From NCBI GenBank assembly GCA_013002465.1, contig JABDJO010000129.1, forward strand, positions 1-63,287: 63,287 nt of DNA. Reading direction: 5' to 3'. This document shows, one piece after another, positions 54,066 through 62,597 of this stretch. Numbering within the stretch: position 1 is the stretch's first letter; each line of letters begins with the position of its first letter. Under the pieces are notes generated by a model that saw only the letters and a list, made by a program, of their open reading frames with translations, ran no database searches and was not told where the DNA came from. Origin of the DNA: Silicimonas sp. (lineage in GTDB: Bacteria; Pseudomonadota; Alphaproteobacteria; Rhodobacterales; Rhodobacteraceae). The position numbers and the translations under genes are program-made.

Positions 54066-54908
54066 CTACTTCATCGCCCTGGCTTTCAACTGCGCGGGCC
54101 ATTCGCGATCCGAGGCATAAGCTTCGCGCACCAAACCGTCGAAATGCTGCGTGAGATTGCGCACCCGTTCGCGGTCGCGAAATGCAAGGTGTTGTTGGCC
54201 GAGGTAAAGAACCCCGACAAGAGGGCCGAATATGGTCAGAGCCGAAGACCATAGCCGACGCGCGTCATACAGAAAAACCCGAATAGAGGGATAAACCTGG
54301 TCATGAAGGTCAAGCATATAGGCGGCCTGTTCGCGGCGGATATCTTTTGGCAGACCGCTATAATATCCAGCCGAGTTGGCAAAGGATTCCAGCGTGAACA
54401 CCGGCATCGCAATTTCAAAATCGGACATCGACTGGCGGACCTGTTCCAGCCGGTCATGACTTGAGGCAATGGCCTGATCCGCCGACCGGCCAAGGTGGGG
54501 TTCGTATTCCCACCGAAGCAGCGCCTCGGTCTTCAGGATGTCGGGCAGCGTCGCTGGCACGTGCCTGATCTTGTAACCTTCCGCCTCGCGCAGCCACTCG
54601 AATATCTGCTCGTCAATCGGCGAGCGCGGAGCTTCGGACACCTGCATCGAGGCCGCAATCAATTCCGACGCCTGTTCGGGCAAATCCGACAGCCCCAAAA
54701 GCCAATCGCCCGACACCCCAAGGGCGCTGGCGCATTCGGCCACGACCTGGGCATTGGGCAGGCGCGGGGCATCGCCGGACAGAAGTTGCGAAATCGTCGA
54801 GCGATCGACCCCGACCCGGCGGGCCAGACCCGAGCGCGTTTCGCCGCGATTCTGCAGCGCCTCGGCCAATCGGCTGCGAAAAAGAAGGGCGCGGTCCCGT
54901 TTGTCCAT
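54066..54908 (-). CDS. XRE-family transcriptional regulator with C-terminal sensor-like domain
   Basis: 280 residues. HTH at about 12-66 (RLAEALQNRGETRSGLARRVGVDRSTISQLLSG). The remaining 200 residues (ILKTEALLRWEYEPH, MPVFTLESFANSAGYYSGLP) are an uncharacterised, probably ligand-binding region. Divergent from a fatty-acid desaturase with 125 nt between the starts. Ribosome site GTGAGG. Likely controls itself and the desaturase (inference). Confidence 0.85.
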   Translation of the reverse strand: MDKRDRALLFRSRLAEALQNRGETRSGLARRVGVDRSTISQLLSGDAPRLPNAQVVAECASALGVSGDWLLGLSDLPEQASELIAASMQVSEAPRSPIDEQIFEWLREAEGYKIRHVPATLPDILKTEALLRWEYEPHLGRSADQAIASSHDRLEQVRQSMSDFEIAMPVFTLESFANSAGYYSGLPKDIRREQAAYMLDLHDQVYPSIRVFLYDARRLWSSALTIFGPLVGVLYLGQQHLAFRDRERVRNLTQHFDGLVREAYASDREWPAQLKARAMK

Positions 54909-54939
54909 AACACCTCACAAATGATGAATTTAATAAACA

Positions 54940-54961
54940 ATGTCGCATTAATGTTGCGTAC
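54940..54961. promoter_or_regulatory. Tandem 11-bp repeats between XRE regulator and desaturase, candidate operator
   Basis: ATGTCGCATTA (54940-54950) is followed directly by ATGTTGCGTAC (54951-54961), seven of eleven identical, one helical turn apart. Situated in the AT-rich shared control region. Confidence 0.4.
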
Positions 54962-55033
54962 ATACCAGATGTTCTAAGGTTTCACCAAATGCGATCTTGA
55001 ATCCGGCCCAACGAATGTGGCCACGGGACGAAT

Positions 55034-55915
55034 ATGCGAATGCGAATAGAATGGCCCACACTGGGCCTGCTGACAGCGACCTATGTTGTTTGGGCGCTTG
55101 CCATTTTCTGGCTGGCGACGATCTCTGTTCTGTTGGCGATTACGGTAACAGCCCTGGCCCTGACACTGCATTCTTCGTTGCAGCACGAAGTCATCCATGG
55201 CCATCCCTTTCAAAGCCGTTGGCTGAACGCTTGCCTGGTCCTTCCGCCACTTGGGATTTTCGTGCCGTTTCACCGGTTTCGCGACACCCACCTAGCGCAT
55301 CATCGGGATTCAAGACTGACCGATCCCTATGACGATCCCGAAAGCAACTATCTGGACGGCGGCGACTGGGAGCGTGCGTCGGCACCCGTGAAGTGGCTTT
55401 TGACATTCAACAATACCCTGGCCGGGCGCCTTATCGTGGGGCCCCTGGTCGGCTTTGGGTTTTTCCTGCGGTCCGATTGGCGAAGCCGGAGCGAGGCGTC
55501 GGTTCGGATGGGGTGGCTGGTGCATGTTCCCTTGGTTGCGATTGTGCTGGCGGTGGTCGTCTGGTCGGCCATGCCGATCTGGGCCTATGTACTGTCCTGT
55601 TACGCAGCCCTGTCGATACTGAAAATCCGCACCTTTCTTGAACACCGCGCCCGTGTTCTGGCGCGCGAAAGAACCGTGATCGTCGAGGATCGGGGGCCGT
55701 TGGCGCTTTTGTTTCTGAACAACAACCTGCACAAGGTTCACCACATGCACCCGACCGCATCCTGGTACAGCCTGCCCGCACTTTATCGCAGAAACCGGGC
55801 GCGGTATCTTGAGGCCAACGGCGGCTATCGCTATCGCTCGTATGGCGAGGTGTTCGCGAAGTATCTGCTGCGCTGCAAGGACCCGGTGGCGCATCCGCTT
55901 TGGCGGCGAAACTAG
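55034..55915 (+). CDS. Membrane fatty-acid desaturase/hydroxylase
   Basis: 293 residues, four to six transmembrane helices. The three His boxes of the diiron site are HEVIHGH (51-57), HLAHH (86-90) and HKVHH (233-237), with an extra His in FLEHR (204). Acts on membrane lipid acyl chains or a related lipid such as a carotenoid or ornithine lipid; the regiospecificity is unknown. Paired with a divergent XRE regulator. Confidence 0.9.
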   Translation: MRMRIEWPTLGLLTATYVVWALAIFWLATISVLLAITVTALALTLHSSLQHEVIHGHPFQSRWLNACLVLPPLGIFVPFHRFRDTHLAHHRDSRLTDPYDDPESNYLDGGDWERASAPVKWLLTFNNTLAGRLIVGPLVGFGFFLRSDWRSRSEASVRMGWLVHVPLVAIVLAVVVWSAMPIWAYVLSCYAALSILKIRTFLEHRARVLARERTVIVEDRGPLALLFLNNNLHKVHHMHPTASWYSLPALYRRNRARYLEANGGYRYRSYGEVFAKYLLRCKDPVAHPLWRRN

Positions 55916-55932
55916 GCGCCTGACCCTTCAGG

Positions 55933-56604
55933 TCAAAGCCAGATAACCGCGCTATCCATGCTGTCGTTTCGCACGTACGGCACCCGGTCCGGCGCGTCGG
56001 TGCGGGGCAGATGCTGATCCAGTTCAGCCAGCACAAGCCGGGTGATGAAGGGCAGATCAAGGGATCGCACATCGGCCATCGAGACCCAGCCAAGGTGCGA
56101 CAGTTCGTCTTCGGCCTGGGTGAAATCGTCGGGGTCCGTGTTCAGCGCACTGGCATCGGCCAGAAAAAACCGCGCATCGAACCGCCGGGGACGCCCGGGC
56201 GGCGTCAGCGCGCGAAAGAAAAACCGCAAAGCACCGGCGTCGGGCACCAGACCGCGATCGGCAAAGCCGTTCCAGGGGGCTGGCGGCGTGGCCCATTGAC
56301 CGGGCTGGCCAAGGCATTGCCCGGTTTCTTCCCAAAGCTCGCGGATGGCGGCCGCTGCATAGGAATTTGGGTCAGAAGGGCCGCTTTCGCTTTGCAGGCG
56401 GTGATGGCAGGTCTTTCCCAGGCCGGTTGACAGCGGCACGGCGGCGTCCGTGTCATCGACGGCACCGCCGGGAAAGACGAACTTGTCCGGCATGAATGCC
56501 GCGGTCTTGCCACGCTGGCCCATAAGCACCCTGGGGGACGTATCGGGGTCGCGCACCAGAATGACCGTGGCCGCGTCGCGGATTGGCACGGCGGTGTCAG
56601 CCAC
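55933..56604 (-). CDS. NUDIX hydrolase
   Basis: 223 residues. NUDIX box AAAAIRELWEETGQCLG carries the REXXEE core, and GQRGKTAAFMPDKFVFPGGAVD precedes it. The GTG at 56604 (VADTAVPIRDAATV) is preferred over an ATG 13 codons upstream because the family begins there and it overlaps the DUF983 stop by only eight bases. Substrate (nucleoside diphosphate derivative) not predictable. Confidence 0.85.
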   Translation of the reverse strand: MADTAVPIRDAATVILVRDPDTSPRVLMGQRGKTAAFMPDKFVFPGGAVDDTDAAVPLSTGLGKTCHHRLQSESGPSDPNSYAAAAIRELWEETGQCLGQPGQWATPPAPWNGFADRGLVPDAGALRFFFRALTPPGRPRRFDARFFLADASALNTDPDDFTQAEDELSHLGWVSMADVRSLDLPFITRLVLAELDQHLPRTDAPDRVPYVRNDSMDSAVIWL

Positions 56605-57016
56605 CGAAACCGTGCATCTGTTTGGCCCATTGAAACCCGACAATCGCGCCCTTCAGCCGCGGCAGAAGGAACAGCGACAAAGCCACACAGCCAACCGTGA
56701 AGGTCGTGGCCAGTACCATCGGCTCGGGCCGAAAGACGGTGAAGGCCCAGATGATCGACGGCGCCATGATGTGTCCCACGATCAAAATCGTCAGATAGGC
56801 TGGACCATCGTCCGCGCGGTGATGATGAAGGTCTTCGCCGCAGACCGGGCAGGTGTCGCGGACCTTCAGATAGGACTTCATCAATGGCCCCTTGCCGCAT
56901 TGCGGGCACCGACGTTTCCAGCCGCGAAACAGCGCAGGCTTGAGTTCGCGCACGGGCGAAACGTCCGCTTCGGCGCCTTCGGGAAACTCATCAAACATCG
57001 GGTCACTCTTGTCCAT
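56597..57016 (-). CDS. DUF983 membrane protein with N-terminal zinc ribbon
   Basis: 139 residues. RRCPQCGKGPLMKSYLKVRDTCPVCGEDLHHHRADDGPAY gives a CxxC/CxxC ribbon (written here in pieces), then two transmembrane helices (LTILIVGHIMAPSIIWAF; MVLATTFTVGCVALSLFLLP). Family of unknown function common in alphaproteobacteria. Overlaps the NUDIX gene, so cotranscribed. Start 57016 has no clear ribosome site; 57046 is an alternative. Confidence 0.85.
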   Translation of the reverse strand: MDKSDPMFDEFPEGAEADVSPVRELKPALFRGWKRRCPQCGKGPLMKSYLKVRDTCPVCGEDLHHHRADDGPAYLTILIVGHIMAPSIIWAFTVFRPEPMVLATTFTVGCVALSLFLLPRLKGAIVGFQWAKQMHGFGG

Positions 57017-57103
57017 GTGTGGAATGCTAGTCCACTTAGCCGCCATTACCAGCGGACGGAATGCCCTTGCGTCGGGATGTCGCGGTGAATCGGCGGGGGT
57101 TGG

Positions 57104-57313
57104 TCAGCGGGTGACGATCCGACGGTGCATGTCGCGAATGAGATTGCTGGCAGTCTTTTCGAAAAGACAGGGGATCAGCGCGTGAATGAGGGCCGCCATC
57201 CCGGCCCCGAACAGACGCAAGCTGAACCCAAGGGCGAAGCGCAGATGCTGAAAATAGGTTTCGTCGACCGAGGCTGGATGGGCGATGAAAATGGATTGGA
57301 TCGTGCGGTTCAT
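57104..57313 (-). CDS. DUF6356-like small membrane protein
   Basis: 69 residues. FIAHPASVDETYFQHLRFALGFSLRLFGAGMAALIHALIP followed by CLFEKTASNLIRDMHRRI is a pattern I know from small alphaproteobacterial proteins of the DUF6356 family: HPAS-ETY motif, one hydrophobic helix and a basic tail. Ribosome site GGGAG. Divergent from the Lrp-type regulator across about 100 nt, so possibly under its control. Function unknown. Confidence 0.78.
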   Translation of the reverse strand: MNRTIQSIFIAHPASVDETYFQHLRFALGFSLRLFGAGMAALIHALIPCLFEKTASNLIRDMHRRIVTR

Positions 57314-57396
57314 GGCGGTGCTCCCTTGATTGGCGGGCAGGATCTCAGGGGAGGGGGCGCAATGCTTCCCAATTTGCGCTTAATTTCTGCGATAGA

Positions 57397-57413
57397 TTGG
57401 GATATATTCCCAA
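57397..57413 (+). promoter_or_regulatory. Palindromic operator over the -10 region of the Lrp-type gene
   Basis: TTGGGATATATTCCCAA has 6-bp perfect arms and contains a -10-like TATATT (57403-57408), placing the transcription start at about the ATG (57416). A further TTCCCAA half-site lies at 57366-57372. Fits autoregulation by the Lrp-type protein. Confidence 0.5.
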
Positions 57414-57415
57414 CT

Positions 57416-57877
57416 ATGAGCACAGAGTTAGACGAAATCGACCTTCGCATACTGCGCGAGTTGCAGCGCGATGCCACGCTTGCCGTCGAAAATCTGGCCG
57501 AACGGGTGCATCTGTCGCGCAATGCCTGCTGGCGGCGGGTGAAGCGAATGGAGGCCTCGGGCACGATCAAATCCCGCGTCGCCCTGTTGGATGCCAGCGA
57601 ACTGGGCGTGGGGCTTTCGGTCTTTGTAATGCTGAAGGCCAAGGAACACAGCGCCGACTGGCTGACCAGTTTACGCCGAGCGGTGTCGGGCATGCCCGAA
57701 ATCGTCGGCGCGTTTCGGATGAGTGGCGATCTGGATTATCTCCTTAGGGTGCGGGTCGGCAGCGTCGCCGACTACGACGACTTTTATCAACGCCTGATTG
57801 AGAAACTGAAAGCCGCCGACATCTCGGCCAGTTTCGTGATGGAAGAAATCAAGGACACCACGCAGTTGCCGATCTAA
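57416..57877 (+). CDS. Lrp/AsnC-family transcriptional regulator
   Basis: 153 residues. HTH at about 12-52 (RILRELQRDATLAVENLAERV, HLSRNACWRRVKRMEASGTI), then the RAM ligand-binding domain. There is no ribosome site; the palindrome ends two bases before the ATG, suggesting a leaderless transcript. Tail-to-tail with the 2-oxoacid oxidoreductase operon (7 nt). It may sense an amino acid; targets could include the divergent DUF6356-like gene or the oxidoreductase operon (inference). Confidence 0.93.
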   Translation: MSTELDEIDLRILRELQRDATLAVENLAERVHLSRNACWRRVKRMEASGTIKSRVALLDASELGVGLSVFVMLKAKEHSADWLTSLRRAVSGMPEIVGAFRMSGDLDYLLRVRVGSVADYDDFYQRLIEKLKAADISASFVMEEIKDTTQLPI

Positions 57878-57884
57878 GCGGGGC

Positions 57885-59528
57885 TCAGATTTCCTCGGGC
57901 ACCATCTCGATAGCGCCGCATGGGCACTCGGCAGCGCAGATGCCGCACCCCTTGCAGAAATCATAGTCGAACTTGAAGCGGTTGCCGGGGCCAAGCTTGA
58001 TCACCGCATTGTCGGGGCAAACGCCATAGCAGTTGTCGCACTCAAAGCAGTTGCCGCAGGAAAGGCACCGGCGCGCTTCGTACAGCGCATTTGTTTCGTC
58101 AAGCCCGCCCAAAACCTCGCCAAAGGTGGCTTGCCGCCGCGCGATGTCCAGTTGCTCCTGCACGGTTTCGGGCGCATTGGCGTAATACCAGGGGTTCAGC
58201 TTTTCGAAATCGGCGATCTCGTGCTTTTCTGCCCGCTGATATGTTTCGCTCTGCAACCAGGCATGGATGGCGCGCGCGGCGTGTTTGCCGTGGCCGACCG
58301 CGACGGTCACCGTGCGTTCGGATGGCACCATGTCACCACCCGCGAAAACGCCCGGATGACCGGTCATGAACTGGGTATCGACCTGGATCGTCTTGTCCTT
58401 AATTTCGACGCCGTCCAGCTTTTCGACAAAACTGGTATCGACGTTCTGGCCAAGCGCCATGACGACCGTGTCGGCCTCCAACTCGTCCATTTCGCCGGTG
58501 GGCTGCGGCTTGCCGTCGGCGTCCAACTCCATCCGCTCGACCATGACCTTGCCGCCGTCACCGACTTCCTTGATCGTGGTCAGCCAGTTGACGATGACGC
58601 CTTCCTCGATGGCTTCGTCCATTTCAAAGTCGTGGGCGGGCATCTGGTCGCGGGTACGGCGATAAACGATGATCGCCTCTTGCGCGCCCATCCTTTTCGC
58701 GGTTCGGGCGACGTCAACGGCGGTGTTTCCGCCCCCGTAAACGACGACGCGGCGACCCAGCATGGGCTTGCTTTCCTCGGTCTCCATGTCGTGCAAGACA
58801 CCGACGGCATCAAGGATACGGCCCGCATCGGCAGAAGGTATGTAGGCCCGGTTCGCCAGATGCGCGCCAATGGCAAGGAACACCGCATCGAACCCGCCTT
58901 CCGCTTTTTCGGCGGCGATGTCCTCGACCTTTCTGTTCAGAACGATCTCGACCCCCATGTCAGCAATCCGCTTGATGTTTTCTTCGACCACATCGCGGGG
59001 CAGGCGATAGGCGGGAATGCCAAAACGCATCATGCCGCCCGCCACGGGACCGGCTTCATAGATCGTCACCGCATGGCCGAGGCGGCGCAGGTGATAGGCG
59101 GCCGACAATCCGGAGGGGCCGGAGCCGACGACAAGGATCTTCTTGCCGGACAGGTCCGAGGGTACGCGGGGTAACCAGCCCTGTTTGCGGGATTCGTCAT
59201 CCAGAAACCGCTCGACCGCATGGATCGACACAGCCGAGTCGATGTCCTTTCGGTTGCACGCATCTTCGCAAGGATGATAGCAGGCGCGCCCCATGATCCC
59301 TGGCAACGGGTTGTTGACCATGATCTCTTGCCAGGCGGCTTCATAGTTGCCTTCTTCGGCCAAAGCGAGCCAGGCCTGAATGTTCTCGCCCGCCGGGCAA
59401 GCGTTGTTGCAAGGCGGCAAGCGGTCAAGATAGACCGGGCGCTCGGTCCGCCAGGTGCCGGTGTGGTTGTCAAGCGAGGTGCCGACGTCAACGGTGATCG
59501 CGAAAGGCGCGGTGGTGGGAAGCGTCAT
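57885..59528 (-). CDS. GltD-like FAD/NAD(P) subunit with fused ferredoxin domain, 2-oxoacid oxidoreductase operon
   Basis: 547 residues. N-terminal Fe-S cysteines C40/C44 and C83/C87/C91, as in GltD. FAD loop KILVVGSGPSGLSAA at about 130-144, NAD(P) loop VVYGGGNTAVDVAR at about 260. A C-terminal double [4Fe-4S] ferredoxin (CLSCGNCFECDNCYGVCP; CKGCGICAAECP) replaces a separate PorD. Predicted to pass electrons from the oxoacid-oxidising core to NAD(P)+, as PadH does in phenylglyoxylate:NAD+ oxidoreductase. Overlaps the beta-subunit gene by four bases. Confidence 0.88.
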   Translation of the reverse strand: MTLPTTAPFAITVDVGTSLDNHTGTWRTERPVYLDRLPPCNNACPAGENIQAWLALAEEGNYEAAWQEIMVNNPLPGIMGRACYHPCEDACNRKDIDSAVSIHAVERFLDDESRKQGWLPRVPSDLSGKKILVVGSGPSGLSAAYHLRRLGHAVTIYEAGPVAGGMMRFGIPAYRLPRDVVEENIKRIADMGVEIVLNRKVEDIAAEKAEGGFDAVFLAIGAHLANRAYIPSADAGRILDAVGVLHDMETEESKPMLGRRVVVYGGGNTAVDVARTAKRMGAQEAIIVYRRTRDQMPAHDFEMDEAIEEGVIVNWLTTIKEVGDGGKVMVERMELDADGKPQPTGEMDELEADTVVMALGQNVDTSFVEKLDGVEIKDKTIQVDTQFMTGHPGVFAGGDMVPSERTVTVAVGHGKHAARAIHAWLQSETYQRAEKHEIADFEKLNPWYYANAPETVQEQLDIARRQATFGEVLGGLDETNALYEARRCLSCGNCFECDNCYGVCPDNAVIKLGPGNRFKFDYDFCKGCGICAAECPCGAIEMVPEEI

Positions 59529-60550
59529 GCCAAAGTCTCCTCGCCTTCGCGCAAAAGGTCATACTCCGCGATGTTGTGGTCACACATGGCTTGCAGCTTC
59601 CTGATTGCTTCGGCGCCCGCGTCGGTCTTGAAAAGATGGGCAAAGCGGCGCTGCGGTTTCAGGTATTCCTCGATCGGAACCCGTTGGCGGATGGGGCGGG
59701 TCGCAGTGACCTTGCCGTGTTCGGCTTCGAACAGCGGGAAGAACCCGGTTTCGACCACAAGTCGCGCCAGATTGATCGTCGCGTTCGAGGCACAGCCCCA
59801 GCCAAGGGGGCAGGGCACATAGACGTGGATATAGCGCGCGCCTTCAAGGCTCATGGCCTTTTCAACCTTGGCCTCCAGGTCTTGCAGATACGCGACCGAG
59901 GCGGTGGCCACGTACGGAATGTTGTGCGCCATGGCGATCCTGGGCAGGTTTTTCCCGGTGCCGAAGACGTTGCCTGGATAAGCTTCGCCCACAGGCATTG
60001 TCGTGGCCGTGCGTGCGCCACCCGGTGTGGCGCCCGAGCGTTGCACGCCGGTGTTCATGTAGGCTTCGTTGTCATAACAGATGTAAAGAACGTCATCGTT
60101 TCGTTCGAACATGCCCGACAAGCAGCCAAACCCGATGTCAACTGTGCCCCCGTCACCGCCTTGGGCCACGATGCGGGTTTTCTTGCCCTTCGCCTTCATC
60201 GCGGCCTGCATACCCGAGGCAACCGCGGGCGCGTTCCCGAACAGCGAGTGCAGCCAGGGCATCTGCCAGGAGGTTTCGGGATAAGGCGTCGTAAAGACCT
60301 CAAGACACCCCGTCGCATTGGCGGCAATCATCTGACCCCCGGTCACACGCATGGCGGTATCAAGCGCATACCGCGCGCCCAGCGCCTCGCCACAACCCTG
60401 ACAGGCGCGGTGCCCTGACGTGATGGCGTTCGAGCGTTCCATCGAGGCCTGGACCGAGCGGTTGTCGGCATCGACCAGCCGGTTGCCGACGGTGAATGTG
60501 CCCTTTTGATAGAACTTGACCTTCTGTTCTGCCGTAAGTTCCTTGGTCAT
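59525..60550 (-). CDS. 2-oxoacid oxidoreductase, beta (TPP-binding) subunit
   Basis: 341 residues. TPP motif GGDGGTVDIGFGCLSGMFERN...YDNEAYMNTG. Cys for a [4Fe-4S] cluster: C50/C53 (ACQGCGEALGA), ATGCLEVF and WGCASNA. ATG at 60550 follows AAGGGG; a GTG two codons upstream is unlikely. Decarboxylates a 2-oxoacid (pyruvate, 2-ketoisovalerate, phenylglyoxylate or similar) with the alpha and gamma subunits. Substrate undetermined. Confidence 0.92.
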   Translation of the reverse strand: MTKELTAEQKVKFYQKGTFTVGNRLVDADNRSVQASMERSNAITSGHRACQGCGEALGARYALDTAMRVTGGQMIAANATGCLEVFTTPYPETSWQMPWLHSLFGNAPAVASGMQAAMKAKGKKTRIVAQGGDGGTVDIGFGCLSGMFERNDDVLYICYDNEAYMNTGVQRSGATPGGARTATTMPVGEAYPGNVFGTGKNLPRIAMAHNIPYVATASVAYLQDLEAKVEKAMSLEGARYIHVYVPCPLGWGCASNATINLARLVVETGFFPLFEAEHGKVTATRPIRQRVPIEEYLKPQRRFAHLFKTDAGAEAIRKLQAMCDHNIAEYDLLREGEETLA

Positions 60551-60562
60551 ACCCACATCCCC

Positions 60563-61834
60563 TTATTCGGCCGCAGGCGTGGGCGTGCCACGCGCGGTGT
60601 CGGTTTGAATATTGCGCAGGATGCTTTCGGCCGTGGGACCCGATGCGATCTGTTCGCGCTGTCGTTGCAGTTCGGCATTCACGATGTCCCATTGCAGATT
60701 GAGGAAGTGCATGTCCTCCAGTTCGCCCTTGAGCGCCGTGTCGAACAGCCTGTGCAGCGACGGCATGGTAATTGGGCGACCGCCCAGGCCGGCGACCACC
60801 GTGTGAACGTGGATGCCGGTGCCCTGCAGTGACATCATGATGTTGTTGGCCACGACGCCGCCGAATCCGATGGCAAAACTTTTTTCCAGAACCACGACCT
60901 CGTTGGCGTGCTTCACCGCCTCGCGCAGGGCTGCCGACGGAAAGGGGCGGAACGACCCGACGGTGACGACGCCGATCTTTTTGCCGTCGGCGCGCATTTC
61001 GTCGACCGTGTCCTTCACGGTGCCCGCGACCGACCCGAGCGTGACAACGATGGTGTCGGCGCCTTCGGTTTCATACTCGCGAATCAACCCGCCAGAATCG
61101 CGCCCGAAGATGGCTTTGAATTCGGCGGCAATCCCCGGGATCACATCAAGCGCCTGAAGCTGCTTTTCATGAGCGAGATAACGCACTTCGGTGAATGCCT
61201 CCGGGCCGACCATGGCGCCGATGGAATAGGGGTTTGCCGGATCCAACACCTGCTGCGGCGTATAAGGCGGCAGAAACTGATCGACCTGTTCCTGCGTCGG
61301 CATCGACACCCGTTCATAGGCATGGGTCAGGATAAAGCCATCCATGCAGACCATGACAGGCTGGCTCATCTGCTCGGCGATCCGGAACGCCTGGATGTGA
61401 AGGTCCAGCGCCTCCTGGTTGGTTTCGGCAAAAAGCTGAAGCCAGCCGGCGTCGCGCATCGCCATCGAATCGGTGTGGTCGTTCCAGATGTTGATTGGCG
61501 CGCCAATGGCCCGGTTGGCCACGGTCATCACGATCGGTAATCCAAGGCCTGAGGCGTTGTAAACCGCCTCGGCCATGAACAAGAGCCCCTGAGAGGCGGT
61601 CGCGGTATAGGTTCGCGCCCCACAGGCCGATGATCCGATACATGCCGAAAGAGCGGCAAACTCGGACTCGACGTTCATGTATTCGCAATTGCCCATCTTG
61701 CCTTCGCGCACCAACTCGCCGCAGTGTTCCACGATGTGGGTCTGCGGGCTGATCGGATAGGCGCAGATCACTTCGGGGCGACAGAGCGCGACGGCTTCGG
61801 CAACGGCGTGGCTGCCTTCCAGTTGTTTAAGCAT
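60563..61834 (-). CDS. 2-oxoacid oxidoreductase, alpha subunit
   Basis: 423 residues. PorA signatures AYPISPQTHIVEHCGELV, NVESEFAALSACIGSSACGARTYTATASQGLLFM, and the C-terminal VVVLEKSFAIGFGGV. Provides the pyrimidine half of the TPP site. It overlaps the gamma gene by eight bases and is 12 nt from the beta gene. Confidence 0.93.
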   Translation of the reverse strand: MLKQLEGSHAVAEAVALCRPEVICAYPISPQTHIVEHCGELVREGKMGNCEYMNVESEFAALSACIGSSACGARTYTATASQGLLFMAEAVYNASGLGLPIVMTVANRAIGAPINIWNDHTDSMAMRDAGWLQLFAETNQEALDLHIQAFRIAEQMSQPVMVCMDGFILTHAYERVSMPTQEQVDQFLPPYTPQQVLDPANPYSIGAMVGPEAFTEVRYLAHEKQLQALDVIPGIAAEFKAIFGRDSGGLIREYETEGADTIVVTLGSVAGTVKDTVDEMRADGKKIGVVTVGSFRPFPSAALREAVKHANEVVVLEKSFAIGFGGVVANNIMMSLQGTGIHVHTVVAGLGGRPITMPSLHRLFDTALKGELEDMHFLNLQWDIVNAELQRQREQIASGPTAESILRNIQTDTARGTPTPAAE

Positions 61835-62402
61835 CGCTCAACTCCATTCCCAAAGCGGCGGCATGGGCTGCGCGGGCGGCGGCGATGTTGCCTTCGGCGA
61901 TACTGCCGTCAAACTTCGTCGCTATGGCCTTTTCGACCGCATCCAGGTGAATTTCCCCGGTGATCGCCGCGAACCCGCCCAGCAGTGCAGCGTTCGGCAC
62001 GGGGCGGCCCACGTGCTTGCGCGCAAGGGCCGAGGCATTGATCCCCACCACATGCGCTTGGGGCAAATGCGCGATCCGGTCGGTGATCCCCAACTCGTGC
62101 CAGTCCTTGGTTGAGTTGATCAGGACATAACCATCGGGTTTCAGCCCCTGAAAGACGTCCAGGGCATGAAACAGCGTGGGGTCCTGGATGATCAGGCAAT
62201 CGGGTTCAAGAATGGGTTCGCGCCGCCGGATCTCCTTGTCGTCCAGCCGACAGAACGACACTACCGGGGCGCCCGTGCGTTCCGATCCGAACGACGGGAA
62301 GGCTTGGGCATGTTTGCCCTCGCTGAACCCGGCGATCGAAAGCATCTCGGCGGCGGTCACCACGCCTTGCCCGCCACGCCCGTGTAACCTGACCTGGAAC
62401 AT
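61827..62402 (-). CDS. 2-oxoacid oxidoreductase, gamma subunit
   Basis: 191 residues. VRLHGRGGQGVVTAAEMLSIA and FPSFGSERTGAPVVSFCRLDD are diagnostic of the gamma domain, which binds CoA in CoA-dependent members. Start at 62402 behind AAGGAG. First gene of the operon, 82 nt downstream of a predicted FNR-type promoter start. Confidence 0.93.
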   Translation of the reverse strand: MFQVRLHGRGGQGVVTAAEMLSIAGFSEGKHAQAFPSFGSERTGAPVVSFCRLDDKEIRRREPILEPDCLIIQDPTLFHALDVFQGLKPDGYVLINSTKDWHELGITDRIAHLPQAHVVGINASALARKHVGRPVPNAALLGGFAAITGEIHLDAVEKAIATKFDGSIAEGNIAAARAAHAAALGMELSDA

Positions 62403-62490
62403 TGGGGTCTCCTTCATCTTCCGCGCTGCGCAACACCACCGCCGCCAAAATGGCGGTGAAGGCGGTGAATTGCGGTAGTGCTTGCGTTGG

Positions 62491-62532
62491 AATTTACTTG
62501 GCCAGGTGCGCGCCTGCCTTGAGTTAGGTCAA
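62491..62532 (-). promoter_or_regulatory. Class II CRP/FNR-type promoter of the 2-oxoacid oxidoreductase operon
   Basis: TTGAGTTAGGTCAA (62519-62532) has perfect TTGA/TCAA half-sites six bases apart. The -10-like TAAATT lies at 62496-62491 on the minus strand. If transcription starts at 62484, the box is centred exactly at -41.5 and the hexamer at -12 to -7, the spacing of FNR-activated class II promoters. Confidence 0.55.
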
Positions 62533-62597
62533 GTGACCAAGCAGCCGTCCGACCGGCGACGGCGGGCACAGGCTTGCTTCAACGATGCGCAGTGCAA

